This document shows positions 1 through 10,387 of a stretch of DNA of 64,000 nucleotides, piece after piece. The stretch is from Callorhinus ursinus (taxonomy: Eukaryota; Chordata; Mammalia; Carnivora; Otariidae). The DNA lies in contig NW_020312785.1 in NCBI RefSeq assembly GCF_003265705.1, positions 128,373,024-128,437,023 of the forward strand, read 5' to 3'. Made by a program: the position numbers and the translations under genes. How positions within the stretch are numbered: position 1 is the stretch's first letter; each line of letters opens with the position of its first letter. The notes beneath the pieces were generated by a model. That model did not search any database. It worked only from the letters and a program-made list of their open reading frames with translations, and was not told the DNA's origin.

Positions 1-2291
1 ATGTTTTCCAAGAATATTTAGTAGCATATGCAAGGGCTTCTTAAATTATAACATTAAATGGGAAAAGCATTATGTGAAAAATATAAATAGAAAAATATTT
101 AAAAGAAATAAATGAAAATGTTAAAACCAGTTGTCTTTGGGTATTAGAGTTGAATGTTAGTATTCTCCTCTCTCTAATTTTCAGTATTTCCACATAACGA
201 AGCATCCAGTTTCCTCTATTCTCAGCTTACAGTGTACTTACATGCAGTCTGTATACAATGCTCTTTTAAAAACTTACAAGTATGCTTATTAAACACTTTC
301 CTAACTTTTAACAGGAGAATTTCTTCAGGCTTTTAAAATTATCAAATTAGTGATTTTTTTCATTATAAAATCTCAATCTGAAAGACCTAGCAAAATAGAC
401 ATTCCTGATCATTGCTGATAGTGGGGAGAATGCCTACCTCCCCCTCCACAAGGGATCTTGTTATGCTCAGGTGACGCTTAGAGCAGTGCTGGGACGAGAC
501 AAGACATGTGCAATGAAGGGCATTTGGAGTCTAGGCCTTAGTACAAGCCAGGTGGATAGCTGACCCCAGACAGTGATTCCTGGGCTCACAGGTTGGAAGC
601 AGGCCTCTGTACCAACACAGCTCATATGAACTCACACTGTGATTCATACATAGCCTTCTCTTAGCCACTCACCTGAGGATTATCCACAAAACAGATCTGC
701 AAGGGGGCCTCTCTTATGAATGGGATTCAGGTCAGACCCACCCTCCCTTCTTCTGTTCCTTACGCTCAGCCTCCACCCACCCCATTCCATCCATCCATGT
801 TCCCATTACAGACAATTGTAACACATACTGTATGCGCTCCACCCAGATCCCCAGGACTCCTCCTTACCACCCTGAGCATCCACCCCTCAGCCTCTGTGTG
901 ATTTCTAAAAGCTGGTGCCTGCACCTTTCTTCAGTGATTTCCTTTGAGCTACTGGACTGCTCTGGCTGCCAACACAGACAGCTGAAAATGCTTGGGAGTT
1001 CATATCTGATCCACTGGTACCAAACCCTTGCCCCCAACACACACATGCACAGCACATACACACACATACGCACAGAACAGTCCTAGCCAATGACTGATGG
1101 AAGTAAGAATATGAATGCCCAGCTCCCTTGTCTCAAGCCAGAACAATCGAGTTATAATTTATGCTTAGAGATTCTCTGGGGAACAGTTTGAGGCTGGAAC
1201 TTGGTCTGAAATATCACTGTATTGGTGTCTTTCCTTCCCTACCCTATTTTTCCATACTCTTTCCAATTCTCCTAGGAGCTCTTTCTTAATAGACCCTTTG
1301 CATAAATTCCTCTTTTCAAGGTCGGCATGTGGAGAACTGATGAAAAACCCAAAGGCTAAATAGGATTTAAGTGCCTGGAGATGGGGGGTGTTAAGGTCCT
1401 TCAATGTAAAGAGCAACCAACACAACAAAGAATTGCCTTGCCCAAAATGGCCATAGCACCCTGGCCAAGAAATGGGAGGGGAAGGCAGAGGAGAAAAAGA
1501 GAGAGAGAACTCAGTTCAGACCAAATCCAGACAAAGTCCAATGTTTAGATTTGGTTCAGGAGGAGTTAACTGATGATATTGAAAAGGAGTGGAGAGAGAA
1601 AGGTAGGGAGAAAACCAGGAGAAGTGGAAAACCAAGAAAGCTAAGCATTCCAAAAAGAAGGGGGTGTCAGCAGAGTTGGTGCTACTGAGGTCACATAAGG
1701 CAAGAATGGAGAACTGGCCACTGAGTTTGCTCCATGGAAGTCTCGGGTACCCCTGACAATTGTAATGTCTAAGGGGGGCCGTGAGGGTGGGGTCCGAGTA
1801 AGGAATGAGTAGCAAAAGGAAGAGGAGAAAGCTGGCATGTTTGGCCATGAATAGATGCGGAATAATAGGAGAGTGGTTTGAAAGGAATTTGGGACAAGTG
1901 GAAACTTTGTAAGAACATGTTTATATAGTGATAGGAAAGATGCAGTAGAGAAGGAGCAATAGATGGTGCATGAGAGAAAGGAGAAAACAGAAAGAACAGA
2001 GTGTGAACAGGCAAGAAGAGATGGGATGAGATCTCCCGAAGAGTATTTACCCTTCCCCAAAGGCCCCAGTTCTTAAACCCTACTGCTTGTTGTCCTGCCC
2101 AGGAGCCCACATCTGACCCCTTCCCAGGGGAAAAGAAATGCATTAATTTTTCATAATGACTCACCTTCTTCAAACAACAGATTGAAAGACTTCCTGCTAA
2201 AGCTCACATAAAAACCATAATAAACCTCCTCACATTTATTTGGTTCTCACGCCTTACGTGGCCTTGAATATTGGTCACGGCAGGTAGGGCA
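1..2291. other. Unassigned intergenic DNA
   Basis: I see no gene, RNA or repeat family that I can name. There is a CT-rich stretch at about 730-900 and a short degenerate CA-rich patch at about 1025-1066. The open frames here are short, overlap on both strands and show no recognisable domain, so I treat them as chance. Confidence 0.6.
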
Positions 2292-2305
2292 AGAAATTCG
2301 ATTTT

Positions 2306-2536
2306 GGGTTTTTTGTTTTTGTCTTTTTAAGACTCTATTTATTTATTTGACAGAGAGAGGCATAGCGAGAGAGGGAACACAAGCAGGAGGAGTGGGGGAG
2401 GGTTCTCCCTCCCTGCAGGCTTCCCGTCGAGCAGGGAGCCCGATGCGGGGCCCGATCCGGGGCCCGATCCCAGGACCCTGGGACCATGACCTGAGCCGAA
2501 GGCAGATGCTTAACGACTTAGCCACCTAGGCACCCC
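2306..2536 (-). mobile_element. Can-SINE, reverse orientation
   Basis: A tRNA-derived carnivoran SINE read on the minus strand. The head (GGGGTGCCTAGGTGGCTAAG) lies at the right end and the T-rich complement of its tail at the left. It is flanked by a 14-bp TSD, AGAAATTCGATTTT at 2292-2305 and AGAAATTTGATTTT at 2537-2550, with one difference. A short GGGGCCCGATC segment is duplicated inside the body. The 60-aa open frames on both strands here are SINE translations. Confidence 0.95.
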
Positions 2537-2550
2537 AGAAATTTGATTTT

Positions 2551-3988
2551 TGAAAGGCAAAACTCCTCCTCCCTGGCCTCCTATGGACTTCTGTGACCTC
2601 TGTGAAAGTATGCTGCTCGAATCTTTCAAGAGAGAACTTGCTGCAAGGAATGTGGTTAGTTGACTACCTCTTCAAGATCCTTCCCAGTATTCACACTGAG
2701 GCCAGGCTCTTCCCACGTTGCTCCCAGCCCATGACTGAGCACCACGGGGCAACTAGAGCCAGGGCATCCTGGCCAATACAGGACTCCTCTCACTGGCAAT
2801 CTTCGCTCTGAAGCTCCCCATCAGCCTGATCTAGACTTTCTCAGAGATGCATTACAATCTCAGCTTCTTTCTCCAGAAGTGTCACACATGCAGCGTGGTC
2901 TGAAGATTTTAACTGGACCCATGACCTCTGTCCTTTCTCTTCCACAGATATTTCCTGCATTTCTCTTGCATTTCTCATTCTGTCTTGTTGTCAGCTTCCT
3001 GCAGGACCCAAACTGACACCTATTCCTCTTCCTTTAGATATCCAACACATGCCCCAAGATTAGGATTGTGTTTAGCTCACCATTTTGATGATTTTTCATA
3101 TATTGCATTTCAACCAAAGACTTGGCATCTGTAGAAATATCGAATCAAATTTTTGTACTTTCAAGAAGTAGATGATTAATAAATTATTGTTATTATTGAT
3201 AGTTATGCTCGTTTTATAAGTGATTATTATAACCTCCAAAGGATCTGGCACCAACTCATATTTGTCTGTTCCCTATTGAGTAAGCATAGTTCAATAGATT
3301 GTTATTCTTGTTTGCTCTTTTCCAACAAAGAAATCACAGTGTTCAGTTGCCAAATGAATAGACCGGAATAATGTCATGATACAAATAGAGCAAAGAATGC
3401 CACCCAGGCATTCTGTACCCATAGGGTTCTTGGCTACAAACAAAAACTAACTTAAGCAATAGGGGATTTTTCAACATGATATAGGGTAGTGGGAAGGAGA
3501 CTGACAGGGTACCAGAGACCAGGGCATCAGGCTTGGGAATGGATTGAAAGAACCAAGGGAGCTCTGAGGGTCAAGATGCTGGGAACAATACTCAGCAGTC
3601 ATTTCATGGTGGGAAATCCTGGACAGTACTGGGCTAACATTGGGGCCCTTGTTGCAACAGGCCATCTGCAACCACCTCTGATACCCGTGTGTCCAACTGG
3701 TTGGGCTCAAATCAAACAGCTGCCAGGTGGCTGCACCAGGGAAAGGGAAAGAAGAGATCCAGCAAGTTCACCTTGCCGAGGGGGGAGACAGGCACTATTT
3801 CTACCAGGGCCATGAACAAAGGGGAGAAGAAATTCCTTCCAAAGAAATTAAGGTGGTATTATGAATGTGCTAAGTGCAGGGGAAGATGAAAATTAAAAAG
3901 ACACATTCCAGCACACACTCCTAGATCCTAAACCAGCCCCTTCCCAACATCTGAAGGCATGGGAAGTTTATTCAAAGAAAATACTAGA
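2551..3988. other. Unassigned DNA, possibly old repeat remnants
   Basis: No gene is seen. The stretches at about 2590-3010 and 3420-3850 have the look of very old L1 3'-UTR or LTR material, for example the phrase CTTCCTGCAGGACCCAAACT at 2996-3015, but I cannot assign a family. A 108-aa open frame at 3489-3815 has no recognisable motif. Confidence 0.45.
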
Positions 3989-3989
3989 G

Positions 3990-4165
3990 CAGCGGCTCTC
4001 AACGTCGGCTGATGGAAGAATCATCTGGGGAGCTTTTACGAATCCTAATGCTCAGGTCAAAACCCAAACCAATTAAATAAGAGTTTTGAGGGTGGGACCT
4101 AGGCATTGGTACCTTGTAAAGCTCCCCAGACGATTCTAACATGCAGCCAAGGTTGAGAACAACCC
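3990..4165 (+). mobile_element. MER5A-like hAT-Charlie DNA transposon fossil
   Basis: A non-autonomous hAT-Charlie element. The left end reads CAGCGGCTCTCAACG and the right end GGTTGAGAACAACCC, which form imperfect inverted termini. The interior keeps MER5A phrases such as TCATCTGGGGAGCTTTTA and AAGCTCCCCAGACGATTCTA. It carries no coding capacity and is too old to show a convincing 8-bp TSD. Confidence 0.85.
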
Positions 4166-4615
4166 TATTAGTAGAAAGCCCAATACACAAAACAGACAAC
4201 GCAGCCCTGCTCCAGTTGGGTGGGGAGATTGGCACTGCTCCCATCCCCCTGGTCCCTGAGGCACCTCCCAGGAAACGTTTTATACGAGCACTTGTAATTG
4301 TACATTTGTTGACTCCTCTCTTTTCCCACACCCAAATCCACTCTGTCAGTTTGGCTCGAGCTTCAAGAGATTCTGACGACCTCCCCCACCGCCCCCACTC
4401 TGGGCTACGCCAGCATCCTCTCTTGCTTGGATGCCATGATAGCTTCCTAACTGGTCTCCCTGCTTCTACCCTTGCCCCCCGCAATCTGCTCTCAACACAG
4501 CAATAAAAGTGATGCTTGTATCACATAAACCAGAGCATGGCCCTCCTCTGCCCAAAACCCTGAGATGGCTCCTAGTTTGCTCAGAGTAAAAGCCAAAACC
4601 TCTGAGCCACTACAG

Positions 4616-4822
4616 CAGGGGTCAGCACATTTTTTAGTAAATATTTCAGGCTGTGTAGGCCATATGGTCTCTGTCACAACTACTCAACTAGGCCATGGTA
4701 GCCAAAAAGCAGCCCTAGATGATGTGTGAATGAACAAGCATGGCCGTGTGCCAAGAAGACAATGTACAAACACAAGCAGAGGGGCTGGATTTGGTCTGCA
4801 GGCTGCTATGTGCCAACCCCTG
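4616..4822 (+). mobile_element. Non-autonomous hAT-Charlie fossil inside L2
   Basis: A roughly 207-bp element with inverted termini CAGGGGTCAGCA at the left and TGCCAACCCCTG at the right. The interior phrases GGCTGTGTAGGCCATATGGT and CTGGATTTGGTCTGCAGGCT match a common mammalian hAT family whose name I am not certain of. The 8 bp on each side do not match, so the TSD has decayed or the boundary is off by a few bases. Confidence 0.75.
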
Positions 4823-5075
4823 CTGAACAAATCAGACCCCGATGCGGTTTCTGCCTGATACCTTCCTGTCCTCCCCCTCGCTCTCTCCTTTCCAGTCACG
4901 CTGGCTCCCTGAAGACGCTAGAATGCTCCAGGCGCTCTCCTGCCTTAGCGAGTGGGTTCTAACCTCCCTCTGCCCTCAAAGCTTTTCCTTTGGCTACCAG
5001 TCACCTCGTTCAAGCCTTCATACAAATCTTACCTTTTCAATCAGGCCCATCGGGACACCCTATTTAATAGAGCAC

Positions 5076-5273
5076 TGTGGGGCGCCTGGGTGGCTCAGTC
5101 GCTAAGCATCTGCCTTTGGCTCAGGTCGTGATCCCGGGGTCCTGGGATGGAGCCCCGCATAGGGCTCCCTGCTCGGCGGGAAGCCTGCTTCCCCCTCTCC
5201 CACTCCCCCTGCTTGTGTTCCCTCTCTCGCTGTGTCTCTCTCTGTCAAATAAATAAATAAAATAAGTAAAAAA
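5076..5273 (+). mobile_element. Can-SINE
   Basis: A full Can-SINE with head GGGGCGCCTGGGTGGCTCAG at 5079, a CT-rich segment, an AAATAAATAAAT tail and an 11-bp perfect TSD, TAATAGAGCAC at 5065-5075 and 5274-5284. It sits inside the L2 and belongs to a young subfamily, judged by how well its CpG-bearing head is kept. Confidence 0.95.
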
Positions 5274-5457
5274 TAATAGAGCACCTGCCTCCCCACCTCC
5301 ACAGTACCCCACATCACCCTTCCTCTTTCCCTCTCTAATTTCCTTCTCCGATTTTCTTTCCATAGCACCTTTTACTCTTAAGTATAGTTTAGAATTTATT
5401 TATTAAGCCATTTACTGTCTATCCAGAATGTAAACTGCACAAGTGCAGAGTATCTGT

Positions 5458-6058
5458 CAGGGTTCAATCAGAGCAGCAGAACCACTATGAGAAATAGAGA
5501 ACAGGATTTATTCTAGGGATTAGTCGGTAGGCAGTTGTGAGGGCAGGTGGGGCAGCTGTGCAGGCTACTGCCTCTACATCTGGTTGGAGCCTGAAGTCAC
5601 CATGAGTCAATGATTCAGGAAGGAATCCTGGATGTACATGAGAGCAGGAACAACGTGGAATTCACAAGGACAAATACAGACAAACTGGAACCTACATCTG
5701 TTACTCACGAACCTAAACTCAGTGCTGTGGGAATCTGCAGGAGAATTGGCCCCTTTTGCCATAAGCAGCACCACACTGGACTCAGGCCACCAGAGAAGCA
5801 GGAGGAGGAGACCCAGCAGGACCCGAAGATCACCCAGTAGCACGCTAGGAAGGCAATCCAGCAGATCAGCTCCAACATGCCCAAGCTACAGTGGTGCCTG
5901 GTGCCCTGCACTGACCTTCAGAGGCTAACAGCTGCAGCTTTGCTCTCGCCTTTCAGATCTTATGCAGATTTCCCCTATGGGCATCCCTAACCCAGAACCA
6001 TATAGAGAGGAAATTCTGGGAAATGTAGTTCCAGCTTAGATAGGTGGGCACATTATAA
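5458..6058. mobile_element. Probable ancient L1 3'-UTR material
   Basis: The opening phrase TCAGGGTTCAATCAGAGCAG and the closing phrase CTGGGAAATGTAGTTCCAGC resemble segments of old mammalian L1 3' UTRs. The family and orientation are uncertain. The 76-112 aa open frames that overlap here on both strands have no coding support. Confidence 0.4.
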
Positions 6059-6104
6059 AGCCACCAGAGACAAGAGTAATACTGTCTGTTTGTTTTACTG
6101 AAGA

Positions 6105-6300
6105 ATCAGAATCCCAAGGACATAAAGCAGTGCCTGGCACACTGTAGATGATTAAAAAATAGTTGATGAATGAATGAATGATACTTTGATGGATATTTGA
6201 TTCATGCCAGCTCCTCTACTAGTATGCAAGTTCCTGAGAGCCAAGAGCATGTGTTTTATGCCCACCATTGTATCATCAGCATCTAGCATACACAACCACT
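6105..6300 (+). mobile_element. Probable L2 3' end fragment
   Basis: Phrases such as CAGTGCCTGGCACACTGTAG, a run of GAATGAATGAATGA, and GCAAGTTCCTGAGAGCCAAG match the tail region of L2 elements. The stretch is short and diverged. Confidence 0.55.
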
Positions 6301-7134
6301 CTCTGTGCAAGAAACTCTTCCCAGTAGCCAAAAATAGATACCTAATGGTATCTCTTCAAGAATGCCAAAGGGTAGCCAACACAGACCCGCAGCAACATTT
6401 CCTAAAGTCCTTTCTCCAAACTCCAAAGCTGCCCCAAGGCTTTTGCATCCCTCCCTCAGCTCACAATGCACGCCCCCAAATTACTTCCTCACCACTCTTC
6501 ACCACACCAACTTCAATTTTAGTATATGTGCTGCTGAGGTGAGCACACCACCACACCCACTTCACCTTCTTACATTGATCCTTCTCTCCCTTACCTTTCT
6601 ATATAAATCTCCTTATCCCCTACAGCCCACCCACCACCAAACACCCTAACGCACATCAGAAGGCCACAGTGAGCTGACAGATTCAATCTCCCTTAGATTG
6701 CATTTGTGTGTGAGGGTATACATATATTTGTATATAAGTGTAATATATTTATTATATATTATTAATATATATTAAATATCTTTTATTTTCTCCCTCCTAC
6801 TGAATGAATGAACAAAGAAACAAACAAATCAAATGAATGAATGAATTTGAAAACCAGTGGTCTAAACTACTATTCTTCCTTTTAACAGGAAGCAATTGCA
6901 GGAGCTCTTTACTGACACTAGGACTGGGAACACATGATAAATTAAGTCCTTTGGATATTAATGTGACAGAATCAAACCAAGTGATATTTCAAATATATAT
7001 ATATGAACACATAGTGGATGAAAATATTATGCAAACTATTGGGTCATAACAACATTAAAAATAGAAGAAATCAAGATTATTGAGAAAATTACACAGATGC
7101 TAGGAGATATGAATTTGTCATTTAAGATATTTTT
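6301..7134. other. Unassigned DNA with an AT-rich tract
   Basis: No gene is seen. An AT-rich tract of TATAT and ATTAATAT repeats lies at about 6717-6792, followed by a short (GAAT)n run near 6800-6845. The L1 insertion begins directly after this stretch. Confidence 0.6.
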
Positions 7135-7149
7135 AAAAGACGATTTTGT

Positions 7150-8263
7150 ACTCATGAAAGAAATTGAAGAAGACACAAAGAAATGGAAAAATGTTCCATG
7201 CTCATGGATTGGAAAAACAAATATTATGAAGATGTCAATGCTACCTAGAGCAATCTACACATTTAATACAATCCTTATCAAAATACCATCAACTTTTTTT
7301 AAAGAAATGGAACAAATAATCCTAAAATTTGTATGGAACCAGAAAAGACCCTGAATAGCCAGAGGAATATTGAAAAAGAAAAGCAAAGCTGGTGGCATCA
7401 CAATTCCAGACTTCCAGCTCTATTACAAAGCTGTCATCATCAAGACAGTATGGTACTGGCACAAAAACAGACACATAGATCAATGGAACAGAATAGAGAG
7501 CCCAGAAATGGACCCTCAACTCTATGGTCAATTAATCTTCGACAAAGCAGGAAAGAATGTCCAATGGAAAAAAGACAGTCTCTTCAACAAATGGTGTTGG
7601 GAAAATGGGACAGCCACATGCAGAACAATGAAACTGGACCATTTCCTTACACCACACACAAAAATAGACTCCAGATGGTTGAAAGACCTAAATGTGAGAC
7701 AGGAGTCCATCAAAATCCTAAAGGAGAACACAGGCAGCACCCTCCTCAACCTCAGCCACAGCAACTTCTTCCTAGAAACATCGCCAAAGGCAAGGGAAGC
7801 AAGGGCACCAATGAACTATTGGGACTTCATCAAGATAAAAAGCTTTTGCACAGCGAAAGAAACAGTCAATAAAACCAAAAGACAACCAACAGAATGGGAG
7901 AAGATATTTGCAAATGACATATCAAATAAAGGGCTAGTATCCAAAATCTATAAAGAACTTAATAAACTCAACACCCAAAGAACAAATAATCCAATCAAGA
8001 AATGGGCAGAGGACATGAACAGACATTTTTCCAAAGAAGACATCCAAATGGCCAACAGACACATGAAAAAGTGTTCCACATTGCTCAGCATCAGGGAAAT
8101 CCAAATCAAAACCTTAATGAGATACCACCTCACACCAGTGTTGGCAGGGATGTGGAGAAAGGGGAACCCTCCTACAGTGTTGGTAGGAATGCAAGCTGGC
8201 TCAGCCACTCTGGAAAACAGTATGGAGCTTCCTCAAAAAGTTGAGAATAGAGCTACCATGTGA
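7150..8263 (+). pseudogene. L1 ORF2 C-terminal remnant
   Basis: The C-terminal third of L1 ORF2p, downstream of the reverse transcriptase core. Recognisable segments include [20 protein letters not shown], then [20 protein letters not shown], then [20 protein letters not shown]. An in-frame TGA follows the KRP residues at about 7352, at a site that is CGA in related copies as I recall them, so it is probably a CpG decay. The last part (about 8140-8263) has drifted out of the family's Cys-rich frame. Endonuclease and RT catalytic domains are absent because of 5' truncation. No function is expected. Confidence 0.9.
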
Positions 8264-8422
8264 CCCAGCAATTGCACTACTGGGTATTTACCTCAAAGAT
8301 ACAAATGGAGGGATCCGAAGGGGTACGTGCACCCTGATGTTTATAGCAGCGATGTCCACAATAGCCAAACTATGGAAAGAGCCAAGATGTCCATCAACAG
8401 ATGAATGGATAAAGAAGATGTG

Positions 8423-8425
<3 letters not shown>

Positions 8426-8473
<48 letters not shown>
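8426..8473. repeat. (TA)n microsatellite inside L1 3' region
   Basis: About 24 perfect TA units. They sit at the spot where related L1 copies have only GTGTATATATACAATGG (about 30446), so the tract expanded from a short L1 seed. Tyr-Ile repeat open frames on both strands here are translations of this tract. Confidence 0.95.
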
Positions 8474-8475
<2 letters not shown>

Positions 8476-9066
8476 GGAATATTATGCAGCCATCAAAAGG
8501 AATGAAATCTTGCCATTTGCAATGACGTGGATGGAACTGGAGGGTATTATGATGAGCAAAATAGGTCAATCAGAGAAAGACATGTATCATATGATCTCAC
8601 TGATATGAGGAATTCTTAATCTCAGGAAACAAACTGAGGGTTGCTGGCGTGGTGGGGGGTGGGAGGGATGGGGTGGCTGGGTGATAGACATTGGGGAGGG
8701 TATGTGCTATGGTGAGTGCTGTGAATTGTGTAAGACTGTTGAATCACAGACCTGTACCTCTGAAACAAATAATACATTATATGTTAAAAAAAAAAAAGAA
8801 GAAGAAGAAGAAGATAGTAGGAAGGGGAAAATGAAGGGGTGGAATTCGGAGGGGGAAACAAACCATGAGAGACTATGGACTCTGAGAAACAAACTGAGGG
8901 TTCTAGAGGGGAGGGGGGGTGGGGGGATGGGTTAGCCTGGTGATGGGTATTAAAGAGGGCATGTACTGAATGGAGCACTGGGTGTTATACGCAAACAATG
9001 AATCATGGAACACTACATCAAAAACTAATGATGTAATGTATGGTGATTAACATAACATAAAAAAAA

Positions 9067-9180
9067 TCACATAGAAAAGGATTTACTTAACTTTGAGGAA
9101 TATCCTCACACTAAATTGTTTAATTTTCAATTATCTTTAAAATTGTATCTATTACTGCTAAATAAATGTTTTCTAAGTCC
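9067..9180 (+). other. Candidate L1 3'-transduced segment
   Basis: About 115 bp between the L1 3' end with its short A tract (9059-9066) and the terminal A-rich tail (9181-9198). It has no resemblance to the L1 3' ends seen elsewhere in the window. It contains AATAAA at 9161-9166, about 15-20 nt before the tail starts. Because the TSD lies beyond it, the segment was part of the retrotransposed RNA. Confidence 0.75.
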
Positions 9181-9213
9181 TAAAAAAATAAAAATAAAAA
9201 AAGACGATTTTGT

Positions 9214-9414
9214 TTCATGCCTTTGTGCTTATGTTATCTATTTAGTAATAATAATAAAGCCAAAATTTTGACTTCATAAAGGCACTGACAATAAAGAAAT
9301 AGGTAATATAAAAATATTTTATTTGGCTTTGAAACACTATATATGTAAACATATACATATATACAAACACACATGCAAAGTATATATATATATATAAAGC
9401 ATATATATATAAAC

Positions 9415-9463
<49 letters not shown>

Positions 9464-10387
9464 ATATTCAGGAAAAGTGGTCTAAAATTTACTCCTGATA
9501 ACTCACAAAGTGGATAATCCTCAGGCAAAAATAATCCAGCTTTAGCCTTCTTCAAACAGAGAATTAAATGTTTTCTGGATATATAGACAATAGAGGACAA
9601 AGAACAGGGTTGTACATCTCTGGCACATTTCAAGCAAAGCAAAGAAATTCCCAGGAAATCCCCAACCCACTGGCACATTTATTCTGAGCCAAGGTCAAAT
9701 CAGGAGGGAAGTGAATGTGCATCCTTAATACCTCCTGAAGCTTCGTTCCTAGAACAAAGATAAAGACTTTCCCTAGACTTCACCCCCAAATGTGGGAACA
9801 ACTTCATATTATCTAAAAGATGATCCAATATGTGTGAATAATAATAAAGCCAAGCGTAAAAATCCTTCAGCCACTGAGGTTTGTGATCAATTGATTCTGG
9901 AATGAGTCATCTCCAGAATAAACTTCCCTTTCTTCCCTGGGACAGACTATGCAAATAGTCCTCACTAGTTTTTCCCTCACTCTGGAGTTGCTAAAATCAG
10001 ACAACTTTGGTGTTGTTTATAACACAAACCACTATGAATTGTTGGGTAAAGTCCCCATAATCTCAAAGTGGACTGTTTCTACCTGAGGAAACAGCATGGC
10101 TCAGCAATGAGTGAGCTACCCATACAGACATTGTAAAAGCCAACTTGGTGACTCATTGTTAAGTGGTAATCTTAAAAGAATCATAGTTATGAATCAATTT
10201 GCAATCAATTCTCTATAAATGAAAGCCCTGACTAACCTAGTTCAATGAATCATAGAAATCGAGAGGAACAATGTGAAAAATTAAGAAAGAGATAGAGGTG
10301 AGGGGAAAATGTGGTATGATTGAGTCAAATTTCATGGCTGACAGTGAGAAACCAGGGAAGATACAATATGCTCCTATTATTGACAGG
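9214..10387. other. Unassigned DNA with TA-rich microsatellite
   Basis: A compound (TA)n/(TATG)n tract runs from about 9338 to 9456, including an uninterrupted TA run at about 9422-9454. The rest shows no gene or nameable repeat. Tyr-Ile-rich open frames on the minus strand (9234-9461, 9337-9678) come from the tract. Confidence 0.65.

Larger units (their letters stand above)
4298..5450 (+). mobile_element. L2 LINE 3' region, interrupted twice
   Basis: Ancient LINE-2 sequence, recognised by phrases such as TTGACTCCTCTCTTTTCCCA (4308 onward), CTTCCTAACTGGTCTCCCTG (4443 onward) and GCGCTCTCCTGCCTTAG. It resumes after a hAT fossil (4616-4822) and again after a Can-SINE (5076-5273), ending near 5450. 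The nesting gives a relative order: L2 first, then the hAT element, with the SINE younger than the L2. No intact reading frame remains. Confidence 0.75.
7150..9198 (+). mobile_element. 5'-truncated carnivoran L1 with double 3' end and 3' transduction
   Basis: A LINE-1 insertion bounded by a perfect 15-bp TSD, AAAAGACGATTTTGT at 7135-7149 and 9199-9213. The site reads TT/AAAAGA, as expected for the L1 endonuclease. In order it holds a dead ORF2 C-terminal part (7150-8263), a 3' UTR with a (TA)n expansion (8426-8473), a first 3' end with internal poly(A) and (GAA)n (8786-8815), a second, homologous 3' end (8816-9066), and about 115 bp of non-L1 sequence with an AATAAA signal and its own A-rich tail. 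The TSD encloses all of it, so it entered as one insertion. Confidence 0.9.

Noticed and set aside
3489..3815. 108-aa plus-strand frame
   Set aside because: No motif, no splice or retrocopy hallmarks, and overlapping frames on the other strand.
8241..8608. Open frames rich in Tyr-Ile repeats on both strands
   Set aside because: They are translations of the (TA)n tract in an L1 3' region, not genes.
9234..9678. Minus-strand frames with Tyr-Ile repeats
   Set aside because: They arise from the compound TA/TATG microsatellite.
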